Of a stretch of DNA of 39,364 nucleotides, positions 12,142 through 27,734 are shown one piece after another (the first letter of the stretch is position 1; every line of letters begins with the position of its first letter). The stretch is from NCBI GenBank assembly GCA_943704425.1, contig CALSCP010001768.1:21753-61116 (forward strand), read 5' to 3'. The stretch comes from Ministeria vibrans ATCC 50519. Its lineage: Eukaryota > Opisthokonta > Filasterea. The notes under the pieces were generated by a model that was not told where the DNA came from, ran no database searches, and was given only the letters and a program-made list of their open reading frames with translations. Both the position numbers and the translations under genes were made by a program.

Positions 12142-12777
12142 ATGGCGGTTGCTTCAGACGGCACCGACGCCACCATCGATGCGGCGCTCACTGGGATGCT
12201 TTACATGAGCGTGCTACGACCGCTATTCAACCGATCGCGTGGCACGGATCATCCGCAACGGCTGTGCTACACCCTCTCCGGTTCAAGCAACACGCCCACG
12301 CACAAATTTCTCGCCGACGAGTTTGGTCGTGTGCAGTTTGTCATTTACAAACTGAGTTTGCGACGCGACGCGCGCATCAAGGTGTACGCGTGCCATCGTG
12401 TGTTGAACATGTCGTCGCAGGAGGTCTGTTTTGTCGCGCCAATGCTGGTCATTGTGGACGATGTGAGCGGCAAACTGTTTCCTCATGTGCCCCCGCGCGC
12501 ACTAGCACGCCCTGACATTGAAGAGCGGGTTATGCTGTACAACGCCAAAGCAGCGGCACAGCAGCAGCAGCAGCAGCAGCAACGCGCCAGGAAGCGTGCG
12601 GCATCCAACGAGAGCGACAAGGACGACTCTAACCACCACCAACAACAACAACAACAACAACAGCAGCAGCAGAGAAAAAAGCAGCGCTCCACTCTGCCCA
12701 CACCACCCGGCTCCGCCGACTCGTCCTCCGCCGACTCACCCCCCCGACACTCCCCTGTTACCTCTCCATCCTTCTGA
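12142..12777 (+). CDS. Unrecognised protein with polyglutamine C-terminus
   Basis: The frame from the ATG at 12142 encodes 211 residues starting MAVASDGTDATIDAALTGML. Residues ~15-120 look like a compact domain with well-behaved GC-rich codons: LCYTLSGSSNTPTHKFLADE, then GRVQFVIYKLSLRRDARIKV and VLNMSSQEVCFVAPMLVIVD. The tail has two Gln runs (nt 12559-12581 and 12640-12671), a basic KKQRS patch and Ser/Pro-rich sequence, a composition typical of nuclear proteins. I do not recognise the domain. The frame stays open upstream to 12013, and a good acceptor (gtgtctcag, ending near 12135) precedes the ATG, so this may be the last exon of a longer gene rather than a complete one. Confidence 0.6.
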   Translation: MAVASDGTDATIDAALTGMLYMSVLRPLFNRSRGTDHPQRLCYTLSGSSNTPTHKFLADEFGRVQFVIYKLSLRRDARIKVYACHRVLNMSSQEVCFVAPMLVIVDDVSGKLFPHVPPRALARPDIEERVMLYNAKAAAQQQQQQQQRARKRAASNESDKDDSNHHQQQQQQQQQQQRKKQRSTLPTPPGSADSSSADSPPRHSPVTSPSF

Positions 12778-12911
12778 CTCCCTTTCCTCTCCCTCAATTT
12801 GATCTGCTGTGCAGACATTCACGTTGCAATCACGCACACTCTCTCGACTTTCCAATGTAACATTCTTTCACACGCTTTCTATCTCTTTCTTTTGCCTTTC
12901 AAACAAGTCGT

Positions 12912-15666
<2,755 letters not shown>

Positions 15667-15810
15667 CGCAAACACAAGAATGTAAGTTGAAAATAAGTTG
15701 TTCTGATAACAGATAATCTGATAATTCTGATTCTACTTTCTTCACTTTCTTGAACTTTCCTCTTTCATTTATACACACACATTTATTTATTTCCTTGCTC
15801 GCTTGATGCA

Positions 15811-17137
15811 GCGCCTCTCTGTCTATGACAACGCGGCGATTGTTGCGTGGTGTCCATCGCATGCTGCGGTTGTTTTGAGCACTGTGAACCGAGAGTGACG
15901 TGAGGTTGTTGTTGAAAATGGCTTTCTCACTCTTCTGCACACACCCGTTGACGCGGACGACGGGAACGCGTCTGCCGTTGCCCTGGAAATTCCTTTGCGT
16001 TTGCGCCCGTGTCCGCGCAAATGACGCGGTACTCGACAGATGTCTTCGGAGCGTGTGCGAACTTTGTTAAACATTGCTGCGCGTTTGGCTCTCTTTCGCC
16101 TTGTGTCGGTGCTTGTACAATGCACGGACGTTGATGTGTTCACGGCTGACATTGATGCGGCATTGGAGTGTGTCTGCCGAGCGGGTCTTTGTGATGCTGC
16201 GCGCCTCATGCTTTCACAAGCGAAGTGGCTAGATACGAACGCTACGCGTGCGCTCCGAGGCGGGTCATTTTGGCGTCGTCGAGCTGCTTGCTTTTGCTCT
16301 CATCGCATGCACGAGTAGGATTGGATTTCCTTGAAATACGCAAGTTATTTTACTTTGCTTGCAAGAATGGTCACGCTGAGGTGGTGCGGTTGTTGTTGGC
16401 GGATGGTCGCGTCGACCCGGCAGCAAGAGACAATTCTGCCATTCGCCATGCCAGCAAGAATGGACACTCTGAGGTGGTGCGGCTGTTGTTACAAGATAGT
16501 CGAGTGAACCCAGCTGGGGGTGACGGGAGTAGAGCCATCGTGAAGCTGCACCCGCGCGTCGCTCGACCTCTGCTCCAAGATGGTGGTTCAACAAAGTCAT
16601 TGGCTGTATCCTTGCTATGGGCCATTTACGCTGGCATACCCAGTGTATGCATTATTCGAATGCTACTGAAAGATGGCCATGTGGACCCAACGTCGCAAAG
16701 CCATTTTTATCCGCTTTGCAATCCTTCTCAATCGCCCCAGCGCCGTTCAAATTCTGCTCAAGGACCCTCGGGTCGATCCAACATATGGGCTCCGATTCCT
16801 CGAGTCTGTGCAGAAGTGGCGCGAGTCCTACTGGCGTTCCGTCGTCTTCTCGCGACTCAACTATTCTTTGTTAAAGGAGAGTCGCGGGGAAAGGGAAAGA
16901 GCCTGCCTGGGAAGAGATGCGCGCGCTCACCTTGGGGCCTCAAGAAGTCCGATCCAGCTGGTTTCGCAAGAAATATGTCAAGGTTGGGCGCACATGGTGC
17001 AACTGGTGATGTCGGACAGTGCTTTTGGCGAAGTTGAAGCTCTTCGCGACGGAGATAACCAAGGTCATGAGAATTGTACCATGGCGTCGTATAGGCGAAG
17101 GACAATGAATATTTATAAATCTCATTTCAAATTTTGA
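15811..17137 (+). pseudogene. Ankyrin-repeat gene, broken by frameshifts
   Basis: Ankyrin repeats of the type common in amoebae and giant viruses are visible: FACKNGHAEVVRLLLADGRV, then ASKNGHSEVVRLLLQDSRV, and further on SVCIIRMLLKDGHVDPT. The reading frame breaks several times. At ~16262 the frame of GLCDAARLMLSQAK changes to that of GHFGVVELL. At ~16320 it changes again to LEIRKLFYFACKNGH. At ~16695 the repeat HVDPT continues one base out of phase as AVQILLKDPRVDPTYG. The last frame ends with TGA at 17135-17137. No splice sites fit these breaks well, so decay or assembly indels are the likely explanation. Upstream, 15811 may be an exon start after the acceptor at 15806-15810. Short introns cannot be fully excluded. 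Confidence 0.62.
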
Positions 17138-17186
17138 ATGTTGAATGTATACATTTACTTTGAGCGACTGTATGAATTAATTTCTC

Positions 17187-20004
17187 TCAATCACCCTTGG
17201 CAAGCCGCGCACTCAGCTTTGTGGGTCGAGGCTTTGACCTTTGCTCGCGGATGCGCTGCGCCCGTTCCTCACGCGCCCGAGCCCGCTCATCGGCAGTCGT
17301 GGACGGCACAGCCTTCCTTTTGTCGCTGCTGCCATCATCATCGACATTGTCGTCGTCGCTGCCATCGTCGTCCCAACCGCTGGCAATCTTCACCTTGGGA
17401 GCGGGTGTAGTAGTGGAGGTAGCAGCGGCTGTGGCTGCTTTTGCAGGCCCCGTATTCGTTGCTGCGACGGCCCACCCGTCATCGTCATCATCATCCCATC
17501 CAGACACCACCGCAAGAGGCACGGAAGAAGTCGTAGCAATTGTAGCCGCGGCTGGTGTAGCAGTCGTCGTGCCAGTGCTGGTTGGGAGAGTCGCAGTGGG
17601 AACGACTTTTGCAGCCAGTGGCTTGCCCCACACGTCCTCGTCAAAGAAGTCGGGCTCGGCCTTCTTTGCAGCGGGTTTGGGTCGAGAGGAGAGCTTCAAA
17701 GCCGACGACGACGACGACAACGACGACAACGACGATGTTGGTGGTGCTCGTGCTGAAGTCGGTGCACGTGTAGCGGTGACGCTGTTCCAGTTGATTGTCT
17801 TTGGTGCATCCACGGTGTCTGCAGCACAGTCGGCGCGTCAGAGAAACAATGTGCACTTTGTGCAATTTTACTTACTCCATCCGTCGTCGTCGTCGTCGTC
17901 GCCCCATCCACCCCCTCCCACAATGGTTGGTGGTACATCAACGGCAAATGCACGTTCAGCTGCGTCGTGCTACAAAAGAAAACAGCCCAATTTTGTAAAA
18001 TGTTAGTAACAACGTCTCATGTTTTTCATCGCTTCATACCCAGAAATCTTCATCTTCTTCGGGCTCTTCGGTCTTCTGAGACGATCCGTCGTCGTGAACT
18101 ACCCCCTGTTGTTGTGGCGCACCATGTGTCTCTTGCTCGTCCGCGTTGTGGTTGACGCCCGTCTCGGCGGTGCGCTTGAACTTTTGTGCAAGAGAGCCCG
18201 CCAACGTAGTGATGTTGCCCGTGGCCCATCCGCCCCACCCGCTAGTGCCTGTTGATGCACCACCGCTGACTACGGTGCTACCATTCTCGTGGGCTGCTGG
18301 TGCGCCTATAGCAGCTGCATTTGCTGCGTTAGCGGCGGTCCGTTCGCTCAGAAGCTTGTCACACTGCTCGACGAGCACGCGCAGGCAAGAGAGTGCGGGT
18401 ACGCTGACGGCACTTGATGGGTCAAGCAAGAGCGCTGACACAGCGGGAAGGAGACGCTGAGCAATCTCCTCGAGTGGATACATGGCGTGGGTGGCTGAAA
18501 CAGCAAGCAGTGCGGCGGCGCGAGCGTGTTCAAAAGGGTCGCGGAAGGCGCGCTGGAAGGCAGATGCAAGGACTTTGCGCTGAAGAGACTCAGAGAGGAA
18601 ACCGGCGATTTTGCCGAGACACACGGTGGTGTTGGTGCGAATGGCCGGTTCGCGGTCCATTTGAAGACGGGAAAAGTGGCACAGAACGTGTTGAGTGAAA
18701 GTGCGCTCGGAGAGAAAGGGCGCAAGCACCAATAGGCTTTTAACCGTTGCTTCACGCAGGGCAGGCGCGGCATCCTCAAACCCATTGACAAGCGCTGGGA
18801 AGATGGTCGTGTCGACGAGGAGAGGTGACAGTTGCGGCGCAATGGTAGGCAGCATGGCAAGTATTTGCATGCGCACGGCGCGGTCGGGTAGCTCGCATAG
18901 ACGCACGATGCTTGGGGCAACACGACTGGCAAACAGCTCGGGCGAGAGCGACGAGCCAATGTGCACAAGTGACGGGAGTGCGTGAACGCCGACCCCGTCA
19001 AACTCAATGCAATCGACAATTTTGCGCAGAACGCTGTTGGCACATGCAGATGCGGGAAGTGCTGCAAGATGTTGAGGGAGTTGTTTGAAGAAGGCCTCGC
19101 GAGCGAGGGGCTCCTTCAGCGTGACCTCGTCGAGGAACTGTTGCACCGCGACAAAGGGACTGGTGGCAAAGAAGCCATGGCCGGGGGCGCTGCAGGCTTC
19201 CATGAAGGCGGTGACAGGGGCACGACGCAGCGGATCTGACGACGAAATTAGGGTTTGTGCCTTGGCGAGAGCCGCGGGCATGCATGTGCCATTGTAGAGC
19301 TGACGAATGAGCGAGGCGAGACCGCCGGCGTCGACGCCTCGGTCACTTTCACTTGTGTCGCTGCGCACGCGCGCAAACCCGCCGAGTTTCCAGTCGCCTG
19401 AGTCGCACATGACGTACACTGTGGCCATACCAATGTCGCCGTGCACAAGGTGGGCGTTGGCATTGAGGAAGACAAGTCCTCTGCAAATTTGCATGAGACC
19501 CCACACGATTGCGTGGCTCGCATCGCTGGCAGTCAGTGTTGCGAGATGGTCCGCAAGCGGCACGACGGGAGGCGTCACAATCTGGACGGCAGACGGGCTG
19601 TCAAGGGTTTCAAGGACTGGCACGAGGTCGGGGTGGCGCAGCGTCTTCCAGCGCACCAGCGTCCGGCGCGCCACAGCCCACTCGGCGTCGCCCATGCCCT
19701 GCGCCTCTTTCGTCAGCGAGAACACCGACACGCGGTTCGACGCTGCCCCCGAGTCTTTCCCTGGGTTCTGGTGGTTGCTGCTGTTGGCTGCTGCCGCCGC
19801 CGCCGCCGCAGCAGCAGCAGCAGCAGCAGCAGCAGACGAAACCATTGAGGTCGAAGGCACTGACTGTGTCGAAGTTCCCGAACGCAAATCAAACAGGCCG
19901 TTTCCATGTTCGCCGCGTGGTGTACACACCTCGCCAACACGTGCATTGAGCGACTCGCTTCCGCCACTGGCCTGACCAACAAGCGAGCCGATGAGCTTAA
20001 ACAT
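17187..20004 (-). CDS. SCYL1: SCYL1-like pseudokinase with HEAT repeats
   Basis: Three exons (20004-18040, 17969-17876, 17818-17187) encode 896 residues with closing phases (0, 1). A run of ~16 Ala (~residues 58-73) precedes a kinase-like domain with SVFSLTKEAQG, FKTLRHP-like WKTLRHPDLVPVLE, LVHGDIGMATVYV and DWKLGGF. The catalytic HRD and DFG are absent, as in SCY1-like proteins. HEAT-type helices follow (SLVHIGSSLSPELF, VRMQILAMLPTIAPQLSPLL and others). The C-terminal part carries acidic-aromatic motifs DEDFWV, GGWGDDDDDDGW and SGWDDDDDDGWA, and a basic coiled end. SCYL1 acts in COPI-dependent Golgi-ER retrograde traffic. The last residues are AKGD, reminiscent of but not identical to the RKxx COPI-binding terminus of animal SCYL1. 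It shares a 109-bp promoter with RPT6. Confidence 0.9.
19797..19834. repeat. Coding GCC/GCA tract (polyalanine of SCYL1)
   Basis: A trinucleotide tract in the first exon of the SCYL1 gene encodes about 16 alanines on the minus strand, just before the kinase-like domain. Antisense frames read it as polyserine or polyglutamine. Confidence 0.85.
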
Positions 20005-20113
20005 GTTTGACTATATAAAAAATGAATGTGTTTCAATTCATGATTGTAATTAATATCTGATTTTCGATTTTTAAAAAAAAAACCATTAATAATTTCGTTC
20101 GATTCAACTTACA
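20005..20113. promoter_or_regulatory. Compact bidirectional promoter, SCYL1 / RPT6
   Basis: Only 109 bp separate the start codons of the two divergent genes. The stretch is strongly AT-rich and contains ctatataaaa at 20011-20020, only seven bases from the SCYL1 ATG, and a run of A at 20073-20082. A TATA role for either gene is unproven: the element is too close to the SCYL1 ATG and about 95 bp from the RPT6 ATG. Confidence 0.55.
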
Positions 20114-23046
<2,933 letters not shown>

Positions 23047-23104
23047 ATACACCGCGACTTTGTGTCTTTCACCGTTTTAGAGTACACATGTGTACATTGT
23101 TTGT

Positions 23105-24253
23105 TCAGCAGCGACGCGTGCGCCGCCGGAGGTAGAGACCGACAAAGAGGGCGGCGATAAGAAAGAGAAAAAGTGATGACGATGAGGAGGAGGCGCTGCG
23201 GGCAACGGTACGGCCGGATGAGGGTGAAGGATCGTGTGTGAGGCAATTTGCTATGAATTCGGGTCGCGGTGGATGAGTACAGGCAAAGACAGAGACAGCG
23301 TGTGCCATGGAGGGAGGACGCGCAGAATCTGTCTTAGCGACCAGTGCATCAAAGTCAATGTTGTCAACACGCAACACTTTGCGCTCTTGGGCGTCGTCTG
23401 GTGTTGACGACTTCTCCGTGCCGAGGACAGTGACACGGACACGAAATGCGAGAGTGGCCGCACAGAAGCGCACAAGCTCTTCTTCAGAGCGCGCCCCGTC
23501 ATGATACCATTCTGCGACGTACCCTGAACACAGACATCCAACCTCAGTATTTTTCGTTTCTTTTGATCTCGTGCACGTGTGTTTGTTGTACCTGTGTCGC
23601 CTTGGCGCTTGGGCATTTCGAAGAAGGTCTACACACACAGACAAGACATCAGTTGCCGTTCTTTCATGAACGTATCGCAGCTGATTACCACGCGCGAGTG
23701 CTGGAATATGCCGCCCACGTAGGTGCAGAAGGTCACGAGGGTGTTCTTGAAGGGAAACCAGTGGATGATGCTGAGGAGGAAGGTGATGTCGAAGAAGTCG
23801 TGGGCATCGCGCAACGCCGCAAAGGATGCCTCGCTCATGGTGGCCACACACACAAAGTCGTTGGCTTCGAGACCCAGTTCCTGTGTGTGCCGTCGGTGTG
23901 GGTCGGTGTGGACCGGGTCGGAGTCGACAGCAAGCGCGCAGGTGTGCGGATGCTGCGCGCGCAGTTTCAAAATGGTGTTCATGGTGAAAAAGCCCTCGTT
24001 GGAGCCCACATCAAGGATGCGTAGGGCGCTCGAGGGCGGTGGAGGGTTCTGTGTTGGTGCGTGTATGCGTGAGTGGGTGTGGGTGGTGCGCGGGAGTCGG
24101 TACTTGTTCAAGCGAGGGACCGATCAAACTCCAGCGTGCCTTCTTGGCTCCCTGGTACGGGAGCCAGGTGATTTCGTCGATTGAGGAGAGGCCGTTTGTG
24201 CATAGCGGTGTGTTTAATATGTGTAGGGTGAGTAGTAGTAGTTGGGGAAGCAT
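23105..24253 (-). CDS. Membrane-anchored SAM-dependent methyltransferase-like protein
   Basis: Four exons (24253-24104, 24048-23689, 23628-23592, 23523-23105) give 321 residues with closing phases. The N-terminus MLPQLLLLTLHILNTPLCTN looks like a signal peptide. A class I methyltransferase core follows: motif I ILDVGSNEGFFTMN, an acidic strand end ALAVDSDP, and FDITFLLSIIHWFPF as the motif IV region, then FFEMPKRQGDTGYVAEWYHD. The C-terminus has a hydrophobic segment SLFLFLIAALFVGLYL followed by the basic tail RRRTRRC. Signal peptide plus C-terminal anchor implies a type I protein with the enzyme in the secretory lumen. The substrate is unknown. It is tail-to-tail with RPT6. Confidence 0.72.
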
Positions 24254-25115
24254 ATTAATTCAAGAATAATAAATTATAAATTATATTGAATACGAGGCGT
24301 AAATAAAATACGACGAGAGGAACACATAATAACATTATAATAATATTATTATATGAGTGATATATGAAGTGAAAAGTTTACTCAAGTCTTAAGAGACAAC
24401 TAGATCATAGTGATCATATCGTTTTGAGACTTGATATTCTGTCTTGAGTACGGCAGTGCGACAAGTGACCGTAATTTTGATAAATTTCCAGTGGCTGATA
24501 AGCCAGCACCACCAAGCAAGGATTATCTTCGGATTATCAGCTGGCATACAACACTGATATCAATAGCAGCATTGCTGGCTGAGATCTATGAGAGACCCAC
24601 GACACTCATGGCCATCCCTCTCACCCGGCAATCCGCACTCGGGCTTTTCGGCAAGAGTTCTTTTATGAATCCCTCTGGAAAATGTACACACAAACATCAC
24701 CTCTCCTCGTGGGATCCTCGTGTGGAACCGGACAATAGTCAATACTGACTACCATGGATGGACGTCGCGATGTGCCGCGATGCGTTGTGGTACTCTCTCG
24801 GACACACATATATACACTCCCTCTCAGTTGTTGTCGCTAATAGGAGCATATTTCCGCTCTTTTTGGTTTGAATCTTCTGGTACCACTCTTGAGCACTCCT
24901 TAGTCATCTTCAAAATCCCGGTGTTGTCATCTGCCGTCGTCGTGTCGTGCCTCTTTCTTGCGTCCGTCTCCTTTCACTTGAGTAGTCCCAACCCTGCTCG
25001 CGCTGCAACCCGCCTTCCTTCTTGGGTTTCCTTCTTGCAAACCGAACACCCTTACACAGTTGCGCAAACAACCACTCCTCGTCTCCATCCCTCAACATCT
25101 CTCCTTGTCATCTCG
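24254..25115. other. Gene-free spacer
   Basis: AT-rich at 24254-24440 (with AAT/TAT repeats), then more GC-balanced, C/T-rich DNA. Open frames here (for example 24431-24748) have no recognisable domain, no usable ATG context and no splice support. No RNA gene was recognised. Confidence 0.5.
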
Positions 25116-25156
25116 GTGTCTTCCATTTGTCCATTATCGTCTTCTGGGTTCGCTGT
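25116..25156. repeat. Direct repeat copy 1 flanking the gap
   Basis: A 41-bp segment starting gtgtcttccatttgtccatt matches 26753-26793 in the same orientation at 37 of 41 positions. The copies lie about 1.6 kb apart, on either side of the assembly gap. Confidence 0.8.
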
Positions 25157-25325
25157 ATATGCACAGTTTTTTAATTAAACTTTCAGGTGACTTTCAATAT
25201 TGATTTTTATAGAATGTTCAAGTTTGTTACAAATCGACAGAAGACTCTCAGACTCTTTCTTTCCTTCCTTTCTTTCCCTTTATTCTTTTTTGCCTTTTCC
25301 TTCTTCCCTTTTTCTTCTCCCTTTG

Positions 25326-25483
25326 ATGAGGCGTTTTCAGCTGCTCAGCGGTTTACTTGCTTGGGTGAATGGCTCTGCACGCAAGTCTCTCGGAATGTCC
25401 GCTTCGGCTCGTGTGGAGGTGAAGCAGTCGCTTCGGATGGTGAGATTGACTTGTACAATGAAGATTTTCCCCCTAGGACTTCC
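25326..25483 (+). repeat. Inverted repeat, left arm, with a short open frame
   Basis: About 158 bp from atgaggcgttttcagctgct to the word taggacttcc match the reverse complement of 26874-27032 at roughly 85-90% by eye. Both arms keep an open frame starting MRRFQLLSGLLAWVN, with SLGMSASA further on. In this arm the frame meets a donor-like ATG|GTGAGA near 25440. It could be an element end, or the first exon of a duplicated gene whose body lies in the gap. Confidence 0.75.
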
Positions 25484-25613
25484 AAAAATATATACTCCGT
25501 AATATATATATTCCATATATATAATACTGACTGAGAAGACACAGGGCGCTCATCACTTTCACTCTCTACCTCCTCCAGGCTCAAGGGCGGCACTAAGGCA
25601 AGCCCCTGTGACG

Positions 25614-26455
25614 NNNNNNNNNNNNNNNNNNNNNNNNNNNNNNNNNNNNNNNNNNNNNNNNNNNNNNNNNNNNNNNNNNNNNNNNNNNNNNNNNNNNNNN
25701 NNNNNNNNNNNNNNNNNNNNNNNNNNNNNNNNNNNNNNNNNNNNNNNNNNNNNNNNNNNNNNNNNNNNNNNNNNNNNNNNNNNNNNNNNNNNNNNNNNNN
25801 NNNNNNNNNNNNNNNNNNNNNNNNNNNNNNNNNNNNNNNNNNNNNNNNNNNNNNNNNNNNNNNNNNNNNNNNNNNNNNNNNNNNNNNNNNNNNNNNNNNN
25901 NNNNNNNNNNNNNNNNNNNNNNNNNNNNNNNNNNNNNNNNNNNNNNNNNNNNNNNNNNNNNNNNNNNNNNNNNNNNNNNNNNNNNNNNNNNNNNNNNNNN
26001 NNNNNNNNNNNNNNNNNNNNNNNNNNNNNNNNNNNNNNNNNNNNNNNNNNNNNNNNNNNNNNNNNNNNNNNNNNNNNNNNNNNNNNNNNNNNNNNNNNNN
26101 NNNNNNNNNNNNNNNNNNNNNNNNNNNNNNNNNNNNNNNNNNNNNNNNNNNNNNNNNNNNNNNNNNNNNNNNNNNNNNNNNNNNNNNNNNNNNNNNNNNN
26201 NNNNNNNNNNNNNNNNNNNNNNNNNNNNNNNNNNNNNNNNNNNNNNNNNNNNNNNNNNNNNNNNNNNNNNNNNNNNNNNNNNNNNNNNNNNNNNNNNNNN
26301 NNNNNNNNNNNNNNNNNNNNNNNNNNNNNNNNNNNNNNNNNNNNNNNNNNNNNNNNNNNNNNNNNNNNNNNNNNNNNNNNNNNNNNNNNNNNNNNNNNNN
26401 NNNNNNNNNNNNNNNNNNNNNNNNNNNNNNNNNNNNNNNNNNNNNNNNNNNNNNN
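25614..26455. other. Assembly gap (842 N)
   Basis: All bases are N. Its right edge begins gacttcc followed by a long A run, the same word that ends the left inverted-repeat arm, so the gap probably contains further copies of the repeat. Translations across it are meaningless. Confidence 0.99.
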
Positions 26456-26752
26456 GACTTCCAAAAAAAAAAAAAAAACTCTCTACCTCCTCCGTTGGGG
26501 TCAGTAAGAAATCCGAGAAGATATCTAAAATGATCGTGTACGCCTCAGGTGGTTTTTTCTCTCTACTGTCTTTCTCTCACTCTTGCGTCACATCTTCTCA
26601 TGTGAAACACAGTTTTTCCGCGCACCAACAGAGCCCCCGATCGTTGCAGCCTGCTCCTGTTTTTATTCCTGCTTTCTATCCCACTTCCTTCTCTGCTTTC
26701 CCTTTTCGTGTGAAAAATAAGTAGGACTTTCAAAAAAAAACTTCCAAAAAAA
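26456..26752. other. Repeat-derived spacer right of the gap
   Basis: Words from the left side recur: gacttcc plus poly(A) at 26456, actctctacctcctcc at 26478 (also at 25561), and taggactttc and cttcc plus poly(A) at 26723-26745. No gene is visible. Confidence 0.55.
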
Positions 26753-26793
26753 GTGTCTTCCACCTGTCCATTATCTTCTTCTGGGTCCGCTGT
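26753..26793. repeat. Direct repeat copy 2 flanking the gap
   Basis: Second copy of the 41-bp segment at 25116-25156, same orientation, four mismatches. It is followed by unique sequence. Confidence 0.8.
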
Positions 26794-26873
26794 TCACAAA
26801 CTTCGAGAGCTACTCCCGCTTCGCGTTGCGTGTACCCTGTCTGTGTCTTCATCCATACCTGTTTTTTGTTTTT

Positions 26874-27032
26874 TCGGAAGTCCTAGCGCAAAAGCTTCAT
26901 TATACAAGACAATTTAGCCATCCGAAGCGGCTGCTTCACCCCCGCATGGGCCGAAGCGGACATTCCGAGAGACTTGCAGGCAAAGGCATTCACCCAAGCA
27001 AGTAAACCGCTTAGCAGCTGAAAACGCCTCAT
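26874..27032 (-). repeat. Inverted repeat, right arm
   Basis: Reverse-complement copy of 25326-25483. Its frame reads MRRFQLLSGLLAWVNAFACK and stops soon after SCIMKLLR. The donor-like GTGAGA of the other arm is changed to GCTAAA here. Confidence 0.75.
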
Positions 27033-27734
27033 GATTTTAAACTTAATACCAGTCGGTCTGCACATAACCTATCGCTCTCATGCATGCCCTTCTCATCCTC
27101 AACAAAAAACATCTTGCAACTTTATTAAACGGAACATTTTTGTACCCTTTACCTGTTCACCAGCTCGTCTTTTCAAAAGTCGATCCGACCGCGGTCTCTT
27201 TATTTTGTTATTATCACTTTTTACGAAAAAGTTCGTGTCAATTTAATTAAGCCGTATATTTGCCTAACTTTGTTTAGAATTTTCGCGTGACATCACGAAC
27301 TCACAAATTAGAGGTACAGAAACACAACATTATGTGAAATGTAATACTTTATTCCGGTCACAGGACATTGTACATACGGCGAAAGTTTAACCAAAGTTTG
27401 CACAATCCGTGACAAGGTTCTGTTCTCAGGTCTTGCGGTCGATCTGCGCATCACTCATCCTCATCATCTTGTAGCCTAAGTTTCAAGAGACATGAGAGTT
27501 GCTATCACTCAACAGTAAAATGAGTTTTTTTTTGTAAATGGCTGGGCCCGTCTTACTTTAACACCGGATCGTACCTGCGAACAAAAAGGTGTACTCGTTG
27601 TTAACACTCTTAAACATCATACACAACAAAAAGAACACAATACAAATTCAGAATACGAAGTAGTGTAAAACAAAAAATGACCGTGTGATAGAATCTTATT
27701 TAACTTGCAAAATTATCAAGAGAGCATGTATGTT
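27033..27734. other. AT-rich spacer, probable 3' flank of the MoCo gene
   Basis: No gene was resolved. On the minus strand there are intron-like words: an acceptor cgcag near 27578, the donor GTTAAA|GTAAGA near 27560 and the acceptor cttag near 27478, followed by an AATAAA. A spliced 3' UTR of the MoCo gene, or a very small unrecognised gene ending YDPVLKLQDDEDE, would explain these. Confidence 0.35.
27348..27353 (-). terminator. Poly(A) signal AATAAA, minus strand
   Basis: TTTATT on the plus strand gives AATAAA on the minus strand, 382 nt beyond the MoCo gene stop codon and downstream of the splice-like words at 27470-27580. Confidence 0.4.

Noticed and set aside
24431-24748. 106-codon open frame in the spacer
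   Set aside because: No ATG start at its beginning, no recognised domain and no splice or poly(A) context.
25608-26507. Long open frames across 25.6-26.5 kb
   Set aside because: They consist of N translated as X; no sequence information exists there.
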